From Linanthus parryae (Eukaryota; Streptophyta; Magnoliopsida; Ericales; Polemoniaceae), in the NCBI GenBank assembly GCA_023055425.1, contig JALGPY010000004.1, forward strand, positions 19,677,718 through 19,741,717: a stretch of 64,000 bases of DNA, given 5' to 3'. Shown one piece after another: positions 23,078 through 35,005 of the stretch. The translations under genes were made by a program, and so were the position numbers. The notes beneath the pieces were generated by a model that was not told the DNA's origin, made no database searches, and saw nothing but the letters and a program-made list of their open reading frames with translations. Position 1 is the stretch's first letter; each line of letters starts with the position of its first letter.

Positions 23078-26000
23078 TGTAATACCCCTGTATTTTGGCG
23101 CAGGGTTAATAGAGTAATTACCAAAAATTTCACGGGTTCAATTGGCGATTTTAGTTTCGTGAATAAATTCGACCTATATCAGTTTTATATCAACTTTTAA
23201 TCTTCTAAATACGAGCTCCCGAAGTGTATAAGCTCCAAGTACGTTTTAAATATTAGTCCTCCCAAATATGATCTTTTATTTAATCAAATTTTGCCCTAAA
23301 TATCCTATTTCATTTACAAGGGGGTGTTTGTGCATTTTCCTAAAGTATTTATCATGAAATTGAGTATAGACCATGCATTATTATAAACTGAGGGGGGAGT
23401 AATTGTCTTTTATATAAACAAATATATATAATAGTATAGTTATACTGTGTATATACTGAAAATAGTACTGTATTCTTATACCCGTACATATACCGTATAA
23501 TACATGATGTGTTTGCGTATAAGTACAATATACTATACCTAAAATAATACTAATAAAAAAAAAATGATAACAATGAAAAAAAATAGCAAACCCCTCCTGA
23601 CATCTCCTCCCAATCCCCAACACCTTCATCATCCCCAACATTTTTTTTATTCTTGTCTTCTCTCCCTCCTCCCTCTATATACTACCTCTCTCTCCCTCTT
23701 CCTCCTCCATCACCCGGCACCAACAACACCACCCCGACACCAACACCAACCACCACCTCCACCACAACCCACTCTATTCTCTCTCTCCCCTTCTCTGCCT
23801 TCTATCAACAACAACAACAGCGGCAGCAGCTGCAAGAAGGCAGCGCCGCCACCACCAACACCTCCGGCACCAACACCACCGAAGCCACCACCCCCACCAC
23901 GACCAGATCTCTCTTCCCTCCATCTCTCTCCCTTGTCTCCTCTCTGTTTTGATGGCGACAAGACACAGCAGCAGCAGCAGCGGCAGGGCCGCTGCCTTCT
24001 CCGACCAACCACCACCACCACCGGCATCACCTCCACCACCATCTCCCTGCCTCTCTTTCTCACCCCCAAACTCCCTGTCTCTGTTCTCTTCGAACCCAGC
24101 AGGAAGAAGCAGCAACGGCAACAAAGGCCGCCACGAGCCCAGCCGCCGGAAAACTCCATTGACGACGACCACCACCACCGAGACTCCCTCCTCTGCTCAC
24201 TCTCTCCATCTCCCCAACGTCTCTGACCTCTCTCGCACCCTGGAGACTCACAAAGGCAGCTGCTAGGCAGCAGCAGTAGCCAACCGCAACCAAGCCGCCG
24301 CCACCACCATTGTTGCCGGCACGAAGCTTGGCCGACGTGAAACTGGGCCAACCCACCCCGAAAGCTTGATTCTGTTCGCCTCCTGAAGGTCCGAAGAGGT
24401 CGTAGGAAGCCTCAAACTGAGCCCAGGTCACCGGATTCACCGACGACGAGAACCACCTCCGGCGACCCCGACGGCGAGTTCGAACGAACCAATTTCTCGA
24501 CTGTTTTTCGTGAATCTTGGCGTGGGTAGACTCTAAATCCCTCTCTAGTTCACTTTTAATCATCAAAATTGAATATTTGAAAGCTTTGATGCATGTTCGG
24601 ATCAAGTGGGTTGGGTGAGAGTTATGAACTACCGTTAGAATGAATAGGGGGGTGTTTATGTCATTTTAAGAAAATATGAGGGCAGCTTTTGTATAATTCA
24701 GAACTAATTATTTTGGTCTTTGGGGTACTAGTTGTAGTTTAGCCTTTCTATTTATTTGATTAAAAGCACTTGATAAATAATTTAATGGCTTATTTTCTGA
24801 AAATAAAAATAACAATAATAAATAAATAAATCTATAACTTGTTATTAAATTTGTTTTTACAAAAATAAAATAAAATAAATGCTTGGTATGAAATTTTAGT
24901 ATGTATTCCTAATAAGCTAATTGTGAATTGTGAGTCTTGTTTTGAAAAGAATGTTACTCTAACAGTTATTTAAAAGAGTTTTAAGATTTTAAATAAGCTA
25001 TAATAGATATTAGTATGCTTTCCTAAAAACAAAACAAGGCTAGTTAATTAATATTATGTCTATATAAACAAGAAGAGCGTTATTTTAGTTAATCTTTGGA
25101 ATAAAATAAACAAGTCTCAATATTTGATAAAGAATAAAATATTTTATAAAACTTATTTTGTATAGAATGATAATACGGCATTTGCTCCATTAAAATGTGA
25201 TCTATATAATAACTATTATGCACTATTGTTCCTTATTCAAAACTATGATTTTTACTTATAATTAATTATGAGTCAATGGAAATTTCACTTTCAAAATAGT
25301 TGCCTAAATAAACTTTAGCTTAAAGCTCTTTTGTTGTCTTGAAAAAAATAAATAAATAAATAAATTATTCTCCTAAATTATTATGGCTCATAAATAATGT
25401 TTAGATTTCTCACTAATAAACAAGTCCTTGTAAATAATATTTTGGATAAAATTGGGTTGGGAAAACTACTGAGGGGCATGCATTGCATATAAAAGCATGA
25501 TCTAGAACATTACATTAATTAGGATTAATTTGCGTATTTGTAGACACCGAGTTCGTAGACGACGAGTTTATTAAGTACGAGCATTAGGACTTCGCTTGTC
25601 GCGCGTGCACTACGCTACTTGTTATCGGTAAGTTCATATGTACAACACCTTAACTGTCAAAATGTGAATTTGGCGTGCGTTACTTTCAAATTACTGTCTT
25701 GCTATACCTCTTGACTTTGAAATATTTTATGAATTGATCACACGTTGAGGTTAATTATTTTGAGAACTCTTTGAATATCCCGTTTGCAAAAATATGTGGT
25801 TATTGATACGATCTTTGAATCAAATGACACGGATCTATAATGACGGTTGAATAATGCACTATAATATAAATGGGGCGATGTACAGAGGATGTGCGTGGAG
25901 GCTAAGGCCGGAGGCGCTTTCATGCGAACCTCCTCGGGTTATAATCCTACGAGATTACATACCCGGCCCCCGTGTTTGATCGTCATACACCGAGGTGATA

Positions 26001-26725
26001 CGGTCACGGGGTTATATAAGGCGTGAAAACTATGGAGTACTACTTATGCCTGTGTGGGTCACTACGGTATAGGGGTGTCGACACTTAAGGTCTCATAGTT
26101 ATGGTTATGAGCGGGGATTGACGTAGGGGCTCCCACAACGCTCGGGTGAATTGGGATCCGTGATATCCCAAGAGGCACCCTATTGTGATTTATTGCATCG
26201 TGACCCCTCTGTGGACATTCGTTACCCGCTGGTCTCTTATACGTCCAGCCAAACTAATGATGGAAATGTGGAATCAGTTATTATTGTTACAGTTCATGTG
26301 GGATTACTCCAGTTTTACGCGTTGATTATCTATTTGTGTAGCCAAAACTCGTTTTACATGTTGTAGTATGATTCTTACTCAGTTTTTACTGACTTAAAAT
26401 TTTCCTGCGGTCGGCTTTCGCTATTTCAAAACCCGCAGGTTACAGATGAGGTGGGGACGTTCACGACACAGCTGGATAGGAGGCTTGATGCTTAGCACAT
26501 CAAACACATAGTATTTCATTACACAAAATAGTGTATTTAGATCTTTTCAAAAGTCATCACTTGTTTATTTGGAAAATTGTAATAAATTATGTTTTATGTT
26601 ATCGATGGTTGTACTAACTGTGAACCGACGATCCTTATCCGTTCCCAATGGGGTTCATCACCTCGGGCGGAGACATCTTTCCAAACGTACGGTTCGGCCG
26701 GCCGTGCGATTTGGGGGGTGTTGCA
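23078..26725 (+). repeat. Element E LTR copy 2 (shared middle LTR)
   Basis: 3648 bp, serving as 3' LTR for internal region 1 and 5' LTR for internal region 2. It carries private substitutions such as 'caccgacgac' near 24440 and 'cgggttataa' near 25936. It shares others with copy 3 only, for example A at 23140 and 'gtcatacacc' near 25986. There is no target-site duplication around it, so it was not an independent insertion. Confidence 0.92.
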
Positions 26726-26727
26726 CT

Positions 26728-26739
26728 TGGTATCAGAGC
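26728..26739 (+). other. PBS of E, copy 2
   Basis: TGGTATCAGAGC again lies two bases after an LTR end, so the second unit also has a complete priming site. Confidence 0.9.
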
Positions 26740-29243
26740 CGACGGTTCTAAGTTAGTACGACCCTTCGGTTTGAATTAAAATAAGAGTTTTCAAAATTAA
26801 AATGGATATAGGACAACTAAAACTGGTAATAAAATTAAACAAGCCGGGGTTTGCAGGGTAGTTTATTCCCTATTTATCTGATATCCGTTAACATAATATG
26901 ATTTACTGCTCCAAGAATTCAACATGGAGAGTCGACCCAAAATAATAACTGTATAGAGTAATCGTTTGTTCGACAGTAATACTGTTAGGGTATCTAACTC
27001 TTAGGATAACCCTGGGGAAACCTCATTTTTCGACCACTGATGACTTTGGGTCAAGAGACATCATGGGAGTGCTAAGGTGTTGGAATAGTTAACCCTAGAC
27101 AAAGTGTGAAGACTTTCATCGAGATAATATGACGGATTTTAGGTACCGGTTGGGATAGTATTTTGAAGACAAGAGACAAGAATGGGTACTTTTGGGAGTC
27201 TTTTCTGGTGAATGAATAAAATCATTTTAGTGGCATCGAGGATGTTCTCACCTAAGAAAAGCAACTTCAAGGTCAACTTGTTGAGTTTCAACTCGTTTCA
27301 GCTAAATGGTTATAGTTATTGAATGAATTTGAAGTGTTGATAGGAGTCTACTACCAATAATTGGCACCCGGGAGACTTTGCTAGACGGAGTTGTCTTAAA
27401 TAATTTTGGAACTTTGACGATACTTAACTAATCAAAATTTATGCGTTACCTTGAGTCTGGTTACCCTAATACTGCTTGATAATGAGGATGTTTATTTGGC
27501 TATGTATTGATTTTGGAATTACATGACTTACTTGGGAGGAATGGTGTTTATCTTAATGTTGAATTTCGGTCTGAAAATTATTTTTGAGTTTTGATTTAAA
27601 TTTTGAAAATTTATATTGGAGTCTGTTAAGTTTGTAGTTGGAGTCTGCTATCTCATGACGTTACTCGGAAGATATTATTATACTATGAAAAATATCAGAA
27701 GCTTCTTATATTAGTTAACTATCTCAGATACTAGGGAATATTTGGAGTGTTGATACAATATCGCCTACGGTCGGAATAAGTGTTCAGATATGAGTTGTCT
27801 TTTAAAGTTATAACTTTTGCTTATGCCGCTTCGAAGTTCTAACACTTTGTTAGGCTTGGGGGAAATTTTGTACGTTCTCCAGTTTCGCGTTATTCAGCTT
27901 ATGATGAGTGGTATGAACTTTATGGAAACTATGATATCAGAAAGAAATCGTAAAGAAAAGTTTGGAGTCCGTGAAAGAAATTAGAAATGTTACAACTTTG
28001 AGTTTGGAGATTTATTTGGATAATGTCGGTTAGTGTTACAAGTTATCTGGTGAAATTCTTGTGAGTCCACATTTATAAGCCGAGTGACAATTTGGATTAC
28101 GAAGAGTTGTGAATTTAAATCATTGTTTGGAGATTGGTTAGAACACTATGTGGAAAGCGTATCTGTAAAGATCATGTAGATAGAATACAAGTCCTTAGTT
28201 TTCACTAGGTGAAACAGTCGGTTATCAGAATATTACTTCGTGTATTTCCAAGTACTAAACTTATAAAAGAACCTACCAGGAGAAATTCGGTCCCAATGTG
28301 GTCTTAAGACATAGTTAGTTAGACAGTTCGGTACCAGATCTGTACAAGGACCAACTATAAAATCAAGGACCTCTATTAGCTTGAATATTTGACTTCTTAT
28401 AAGATTCTTACACATGAGTTGGCGATACGTGACATGAGATGTATGAATCGTAAGTTATTATGAGCTAGTACGAACATTTGGTGAAAGGAAAATATATGAT
28501 GAGAAGTAGATTGACATATTGTTGAGATCGTGATATTGTGAAGCCAAGCTGGCTTGCTCGAAGAAATTGATTTGAGAATTTGACATGACAACATAGTAGA
28601 ATCAAAAGATCTAGCTGCCCGATTTGGGTCAAGGATATTTTTCCAAGAACAAGGAAAGATGTATAGTAGAAAACTTATGTGAAAACTTTGATTATATATT
28701 AGCAATGGTTGTGTTCCATTTCATGCTATATTATGTTTCTAGTTTCTATTGGTTTCTCTGTCTTGGACATTATTAGTTGTGCTTTGTTAGGCTTATGCCA
28801 AGTTTGGATCGCTTAGTAGTTAGCTTTGGTGAAGTACGGTTGTGGTTTCCTTGGTTAATTTAAGTTCTCATTTCTAGCCACAAAAAAATAAAATAAAACT
28901 TAGGGATGCAGTAGGCTAGGGTGTAAGGAGCAAGCCAACACAGTGACTGGTACACCCCTGTCCATCGCACCTCAACGTTCGTTTTATTTGAGGCACCATT
29001 TTCCTTTATCTCGTTCCTAGAATTTAAGTAGAAACCCTAAGAGTAGGATTATCTTCAGACCTGGTTCTATTAATTTGGAAACCAAAATGACAAGGATAAC
29101 TAGAATGTCACGAACAACCCGTATGTGCTTACAATCTTGCGTAGTCATTACGTACTCATTAGAGTTACATCTAGCATGTCGCATTCAGTCACGCAATTTC
29201 GACGTTGGAAGAGGTTTTCTTACGCTTCGGGGACGAAGCGTTG

Positions 29244-29260
29244 TTTTAAGGGGGTAGTGG
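29244..29260 (+). other. PPT of E, copy 2
   Basis: Identical purine tract abutting the TG start of LTR copy 3. Unit 2 is therefore structurally complete for reverse transcription in trans. Confidence 0.88.
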
Positions 29261-32200
29261 TGTAATACCCCTGTATTTTGGCGCAGGGTTAATAGAGTAA
29301 TTACCAAAAATTTCACGGGTTCAATTGGCGATTTTAGTTTCGTGAATAAATTCGACCTATATCAGTTTTATATCAACTTTTAATCTTCTAAATACGAGCT
29401 CCCGAAGTGTATAAGCTCCAAGTACGTTTTAAATATTAGTCCTCCCAAATATGATCTTTTATTTAATCAAATTTTGCCCTAAATATCCTATTTCATTTAC
29501 AAGGGGGTGTTTGTGCATTTTCCTAAAGTATTTATCATGAAATTGAGTATAGACCATGCATTATTATAAACTGAGGGGGGAGTAATTGTCTTTTATATAA
29601 ACAAATATATATAATAGTATAGTTATACTGTGTATATACTGAAAATAGTACTGTATTCTTATACCCGTACATATACCGTATAATACATGATGTGTTTGCG
29701 TATAAGTACAATATACTATACCTAAAATAATACTAATAAAAAAAAAATGATAACAATGAAAAAAAATAGCAAACCCCTCCTGACATCTCCTCCCAATCCC
29801 CAACACCTTCATCATCCCCAACATTTTTTTTATTCTTGTCTTCTCTCCCTCCTCCCTCTATATACTACCTCTCTCTCCCTCTTCCTCCTCCATCACCCGG
29901 CACCAACAACACCACCCCGACACCAACACCAACCACCACCTCCACCACAACCCACTCTATTCTCTCTCTCCCCTTCTCTGCCTTCTATCAACAACAACAA
30001 CAGCGGCAGCAGCTGCAAGAAGGCAGCGCCGCCACCACCAACACCTCCGGCACCAACACCACCGAAGCCACCACCCCCACCACGACCAGATCTCTCTTCC
30101 CTCCATCTCTCTCCCTTGTCTCCTCTCTGTTTTGATGGCGACAAGACACAGCAGCAGCAGCAGCGGCAGGGCCGCTGCCTTCTCCGACCAACCACCACCA
30201 CCACCGGCATCACCTCCACCACCATCTCCCTGCCTCTCTTTCTCACCCCCAAACTCCCTGTCTCTGTTCTCTTCGAACCCAGCAGGAAGAAGCAGCAACG
30301 GCAACAAAGGCCGCCACGAGCCCAGCCGCCGGAAAACTCCATTGACGACGACCACCACCACCGAGACTCCCTCCTCTGCTCACTCTCTCCATCTCCCCAA
30401 CGTCTCTGACCTCTCTCGCACCCTGGAGACTCACAAAGGCAGCTGCTAGGCAGCAGCAGTAGCCAACCGCAACCAAGCCGCCGCCACCACCATTGTTGCC
30501 GGCACGAAGCTTGGCCGACGTGAAACTGGGCCAACCCACCCCGAAAGCTTGATTCTGTTCGCCTCCTGAAGGTCCGAAGAGGTCGTAGGAAGCCTCAAAC
30601 TGAGCCCAGGTCACCGGATTCACCGGCGACGAGAACCACCTCCGGCGACCCCGACGGCGAGTTCGAACGAACCAATTTCTCGACTGTTTTTCGTGAATCT
30701 TGGCGTGGGTAGACTCTAAATCCCTCTCTAGTTCACTTTTAATCATCAAAATTGAATATTTGAAAGCTTTGATGCATGTTCGGATCAAGTGGGTTGGGTG
30801 AGAGTTATGAACTACCGTTAGAATGAACAGGGGGGTGTTTATGTCATTTTAAGAAAATATGAGGGCAGCTTTTGTATAATTCAGAACTAATTATTTTGGT
30901 CTTTGGGGTACTAGTTGTAGTTTAGCCTTTCTATTTATTTGATTAAAAGCACTTGATAAATAATTTAATGGCTTATTTTCTGAAAATAAAAATAACAATA
31001 ATAAATAAATAAATCTATAACTTGTTATTAAATTTGTTTTTACAAAAATAAAATAAAATAAATGCTTGGTATGAAATTTTAGTATGTATTCCTAATAAGC
31101 TAATTGTGAATTGTGAGTCTTGTTTTGAAAAGAATGTTACTCTAACAGTTATTTAAAAGAGTTTTAAGATTTTAAATAAGCTATAATAGATATTAGTATG
31201 CTTTCCTAAAAACAAAACAAGGCTAGTTAATTAATATTATGTCTATATAAACAAGAAGAGCGTTATTTTAGTTAATCTTTGGAATAAAATAAACAAGTCT
31301 CAATATTTGATAAAGAATAAAATATTTTATAAAACTTATTTTGTATAGAATGATAATACGGCATTTGCTCCATTAAAATGTGATCTATATAATAACTATT
31401 ATGCACTATTGTTCCTTATTCAAAACTATGATTTTTACTTATAATTAATTATGAGTCAATGGAAATTTCACTTTCAAAATAGTTGCCTAAATAAACTTTA
31501 GCTTAAAGCTCTTTTGTTGTCTTGAAATAAATAAATAAATAAATAAATTATTCTCCTAAATTATTATGGCTCATAAATAATGTTTAGATTTCTCACTAAT
31601 AAACAAGTCCTTGTAAATAATATTTTGGATAAAATTGGGTTGGGAAAACTACTGAGGGGCATGCATTGCATATAAAAGCATGATCTAGAACATTACATTA
31701 ATTAGGATTAATTTGCGTATTTGTAGACACCGAGTTCGTAGACGACGAGTTTATTAAGTACGAGCATTAGGACTTCGCTTGTCGCGCGTGCACTACGCTA
31801 CTTGTTATCGGTAAGTTCATATGTACAACACCTTAACTGTCAAAATGTGAATTTGGCGTGCGTTACTTTCAAATTACTGTCTTGCTATACCTCTTGACTT
31901 TGAAATATTTTATGAATTGATCACACGTTGAGGTTAATTATTTTGAGAACTCTTTGAATATCCCGTTTGCAAAAATATGTGGTTATTGATACGATCTTTG
32001 AATCAAATGACACGGATCTACAATGACGGTTGAATAATGCACTATAATATAAATGGGGCGATGTACAGAGGATGTGCGTGGAGGCTAAGGCCGGAGGCGC
32101 TTTCATGCGAACCTCCTCGGGTGATAATCCTACGAGATTACATACCCGGCCCCCGTGTTTGATCGTCATACACCGAGGTGATACGGTCACGGGGTTATAT

Positions 32201-32908
32201 AAGGCGTGAAAACTATGGAGTACTACTTATGCCTGTGTGGGTCACTACGGTATAGGGGTGTCGACACTTAAGGTCTCATAGTTATGGTTATGAGCGGGGA
32301 TTGACGTAGGGGCTCCCACAACGCTCGGGTGAATTGGGATCCGTGATATCCCAAGAGGCACCCTATTGTGATTTATTGCATCGTGACCCCTCTGTGGACA
32401 TTCGTTACCTGCTGGTCTCTTATACGTCCAGCCAAACTAATGATGGAAATGTGGAATCAGTTATTATTGTTACAGTTCATGTGGGATTACTCCAGTTTTA
32501 CGCGTTGATTATCTATTTGTGTAGCCAAAACTCGTTTTACATGTTGTAGTATGATTCTTACTCAGTTTTTACTGACTTAAAATTTTCCTGCGGTCGGCTT
32601 TCGCTATTTCAAAACCCGCAGGTTACAGATGAGGTGGGGACGTTCACGACACAGCTGGATAGGAGGCTTGATGCTTAGCACATCAAACACATAGTATTTC
32701 ATTACACAAAATAGTGTATTTAGATCTTTTCAAAAGTCATCACTTGTTTATTTGGAAAATTGTAATAAATTATGTTTTATGTTATCGATGGTTGTACTAA
32801 CTGTGAACCGACGATCCTTATCCGTTCCCAATGGGGTTCATCACCTCGGGCGGAGACATCTTTCCAAACGTACGGTTCGGCCGGCCGTGCGATTTGGGGG
32901 GTGTTGCA
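29261..32908 (+). repeat. Element E LTR copy 3
   Basis: 3648 bp, ending GTTGCA at 32908 followed by the GCCAC duplication rather than a PBS. Private substitutions include 'cttgaaataaa' near 31520, 'ctacaatgac' near 32020 and 'ttacctgctgg' near 32405. Confidence 0.92.
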
Positions 32909-32913
32909 GCCAC

Positions 32914-32961
32914 GACCCCAAGCTCAGTCAACATGCGTTGGATTAAGAAGTATTATCCTTA
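32914..32961 (+). pseudogene. pol: C-terminal end of element D integrase, right of E
   Basis: Ignoring E and one copy of GCCAC, the integrase frame entering E at 16894 continues here for 15 codons. It ends 'RWIKKYYP' and a TAA at 32959-32961. This shows that E removed nothing and that D's pol ended here. A basic Tyr-rich tail is usual for Tat integrases. Confidence 0.82.
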
Positions 32962-33180
32962 ACTCCTTTCATTACATGCATTAGATTACAATGCCTACTC
33001 TATGCTTTGTATTGTCATAAGACTCATGCGTCTTCTCTCCCATATGAGGGAATTGTAATCTCACCTCTCCCATATGAGGGTGTTTATAATAAAAGACTTC
33101 TCCCAAATGGGAAGAATTTTATAATTTCAGCTGTCTTTATCGTTTTATTTACTTCTTCATTTCTCAATAACGAAAGCTTA
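32962..33180 (+). repeat. Start of D 3' non-coding region, with 'ctcccatatgaggg' repeats
   Basis: No gene. At 33035-33114 three short, partly palindromic blocks occur ('ctcccatatgaggg' twice, then 'ctcccaaatggga'), spaced about 30 bp apart. They lead into the 53-bp repeat array. Confidence 0.6.
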
Positions 33181-33655
33181 TCTGCTGAGATAGCAGCATT
33201 ATTCAAATGCGATCTTAAGTGATCCTAAGCCTATCTGCTGAGATAGCACCACTAAGTAAATACGATCTTAAGTGATCCTAAGCCTATCTGCTGAGATAGC
33301 ACCACCAAACAAATACGATCTTAAGTGATCCTAAGCCTATCTGCTGAAATAGCAGCACTAAGCAAACACGATCTTAATCGATCCCAAGCCTATCTGCTGA
33401 GATAGCAGCACTAAGCAAACACGATATTAATCGATCCCAAGCCTATCTGCTGAGATAGAAGCACTGATCAAAAATGATCTTAATCGATCCAAAGCCTATC
33501 TGCCGAGATAGCAGCAATACTTAATTTGATCTTGAGTGATCCTCCAGCCTATCTGCCAAGGTAGCAAAACTATGCAAATGCGGTCTCAAACGATCTAAAA
33601 GCTCATCTACTAAGATAGCAGCTCTCATGTATGATTCTTACAATCTGGGAATCTA
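33181..33655. repeat. 53-bp tandem repeat array in element D (about 9 units)
   Basis: Units start 'tctgctgagatagcag' at 33181, 33234, 33287, 33340, 33393, 33446 and 33499. Increasingly degenerate units follow at 33552 and about 33606. Each holds a 'gatcttaagtgatc'-type palindrome. Copies in the middle are the most alike and outer ones diverge. The array lies between integrase and the antisense gene. Amplified tandem repeats at this place are known from Retand elements. It is not CRISPR: there are no constant repeats with unique spacers. Confidence 0.9.
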
Positions 33656-33790
33656 TCTATTAGATAGCAAATTACAGCGACAACGCAAAGTGCGAATACG
33701 ACACTACAAAGGGCGAAGTTTGCCAACACGCATGCGAAACTGCAATTTGTTGTAACAAGAACAACAAATGATACAAAGCGCTTTATTATG

Positions 33791-34085
33791 AGTCAAAATG
33801 ACTTACAATTTATCTATCTAGATAGCAGCTTACAAGCGAAAGCTCAGACTGAGCTAATTACATAGTCAAAATGACTTACAATTCATCTAGATAGCAGCCT
33901 ACAGGCGAAAGTTACACAGAAAGGAAATCCTTACTGTAAAATGATCGGCCTATTGGTCCTAACAAAAGCTATGCGACGTAATATTCTGCGACCAAAGATC
34001 TGTAGCAAGTAGGGCCTTTCTATAAAATGAACGGCCTACAAATGCTACAAAATCTATGCGACGCCATCTTCAAGATCCCTGGATC
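33791..34085. repeat. Further short tandem duplications in D
   Basis: Two 73-bp units begin 'agtcaaaatgacttacaat' (33791 and 33864), each with 'atctagatagcag'. They are followed by two looser units of about 86 bp around 'aaaatga(t/a)cggcct' and 'ctatgcgacg' (about 33935 and 34023). Both share the 'gatagcag' word with the 53-bp array, so one expansion history is likely. Confidence 0.7.
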
Positions 34086-35005
34086 TGACAAGGCCTTTGT
34101 CTGGTCTTCTGCCCAAGAGACGTGCCCAATGAACCACCTGTTCAGGCGTATGCGGCGGTGAAGAACAGGCAAGCAGCAACTCCTAGGGCAAGAGGCTCCT
34201 TGTCCACGGAGACGAGCACAATGGCTCGCTACCCCAAGTTCAAGAACGTGGAGGCAAGCAGTTCTCCTCCGGGATCTGCCGTTCATTACGAGTTGGTAAG
34301 AAGGTCAGTACGGCACTGCACCTCGCCGGGAGGTAGCCGAAAATATGACCTGCAAACATAATAGACGAAGAAAATTCTTTGAGCAAGCATGAGGTATTAT
34401 GTGCATCTTCTTTACGTTGGTTATGAAAATCAATAAGCCTCGTAAAGAAGATCTTGGAAGCTATTTATATGGCACAAAGCACAAAATCAGGTTCTACAAC
34501 TTGAAATTGCCATGAATCAACAAAGTACAGGCGTTGAAGCCAGCAGTCGTAAGGACTCGGGGCAAGCCACATTTTGGGATGAGGAACCCAAGCAGCAAGA
34601 GGCAGGGTTTATATAGACCCTGTTGAGACCTTTCAGTTCCCTAGCTGAGTCAGCAAAGCTTGGAAAAGGGGTAAGAATCAATCACTTATGCCTTGAAAGA
34701 GGTAACATTCAATTACCTTACTAAAGGCTACGATGATTCGGTGGCGTACCCTAATTAATGACAGAAGATCATGATACGGATGGACTTCCCAAGGAAAGCG
34801 TGCTTATCTGATAACCAGTTAACGCAAAAATCAAGGCGGACATGTCACTAGCTGACGTCATAACTGATACGCACAAGATATTCGAGCAAATCCCGGAAAA
34901 GGGCAAAACGGGCATTCAAGTCTTGAATTAAAAAAAGGGGGAGAAACCCTAGCAACATTACAATAACGTTAACATTTTGTTTCAAAACAAATACTTGCTA
35001 TTTTT
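34086..35005. other. Non-coding stretch between repeats and the antisense gene of D
   Basis: About 920 bp without a supportable gene. Short frames at 34020-34361 lack any recognisable motif. On the minus strand this is the 3' flank of the antisense gene. A/T-rich 'ttcaaaataaatc' and 'aacattttgtttc' segments near 34970-35020 could hold its polyadenylation signals, but no clear AATAAA was picked out. Confidence 0.5.

Larger units (their letters stand above)
26726..29260 (+). mobile_element. Element E internal region 2 (non-coding)
   Basis: 2535 bp, a near-perfect copy of 20543-23077 and likewise without recognisable genes. Short frames such as 28397-28705 (-) recur at the same offset only because the DNA is duplicated. 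Confidence 0.88.
16895..32908 (+). mobile_element. Element E: LTR-internal-LTR-internal-LTR tandem, nested in D integrase
   Basis: Three LTRs of 3648 bp (16895, 23078, 29261) alternate with two internal regions of 2535 bp, giving an exact period of 6183 bp. The outer ends are TGTAATACCCC and GTTGCA, with one duplication GCCAC at 16890-16894 and 32909-32913. Each internal region has an initiator-Met PBS and a PPT, but no ORF resembling gag or pol, so this is a non-autonomous, LARD-like derivative. Its 3' end ('ggggacgaagcg' then a purine run) and LTR style place it near Tekay chromoviruses. By eye any two LTRs differ at about 6-7 positions (about 0.2%), so it is very young. Confidence 0.93.

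Noticed and set aside
33181..33655. CRISPR-like repeat array
   Set aside because: Units follow each other without spacers, diverge along their whole length, and sit in a plant retrotransposon.
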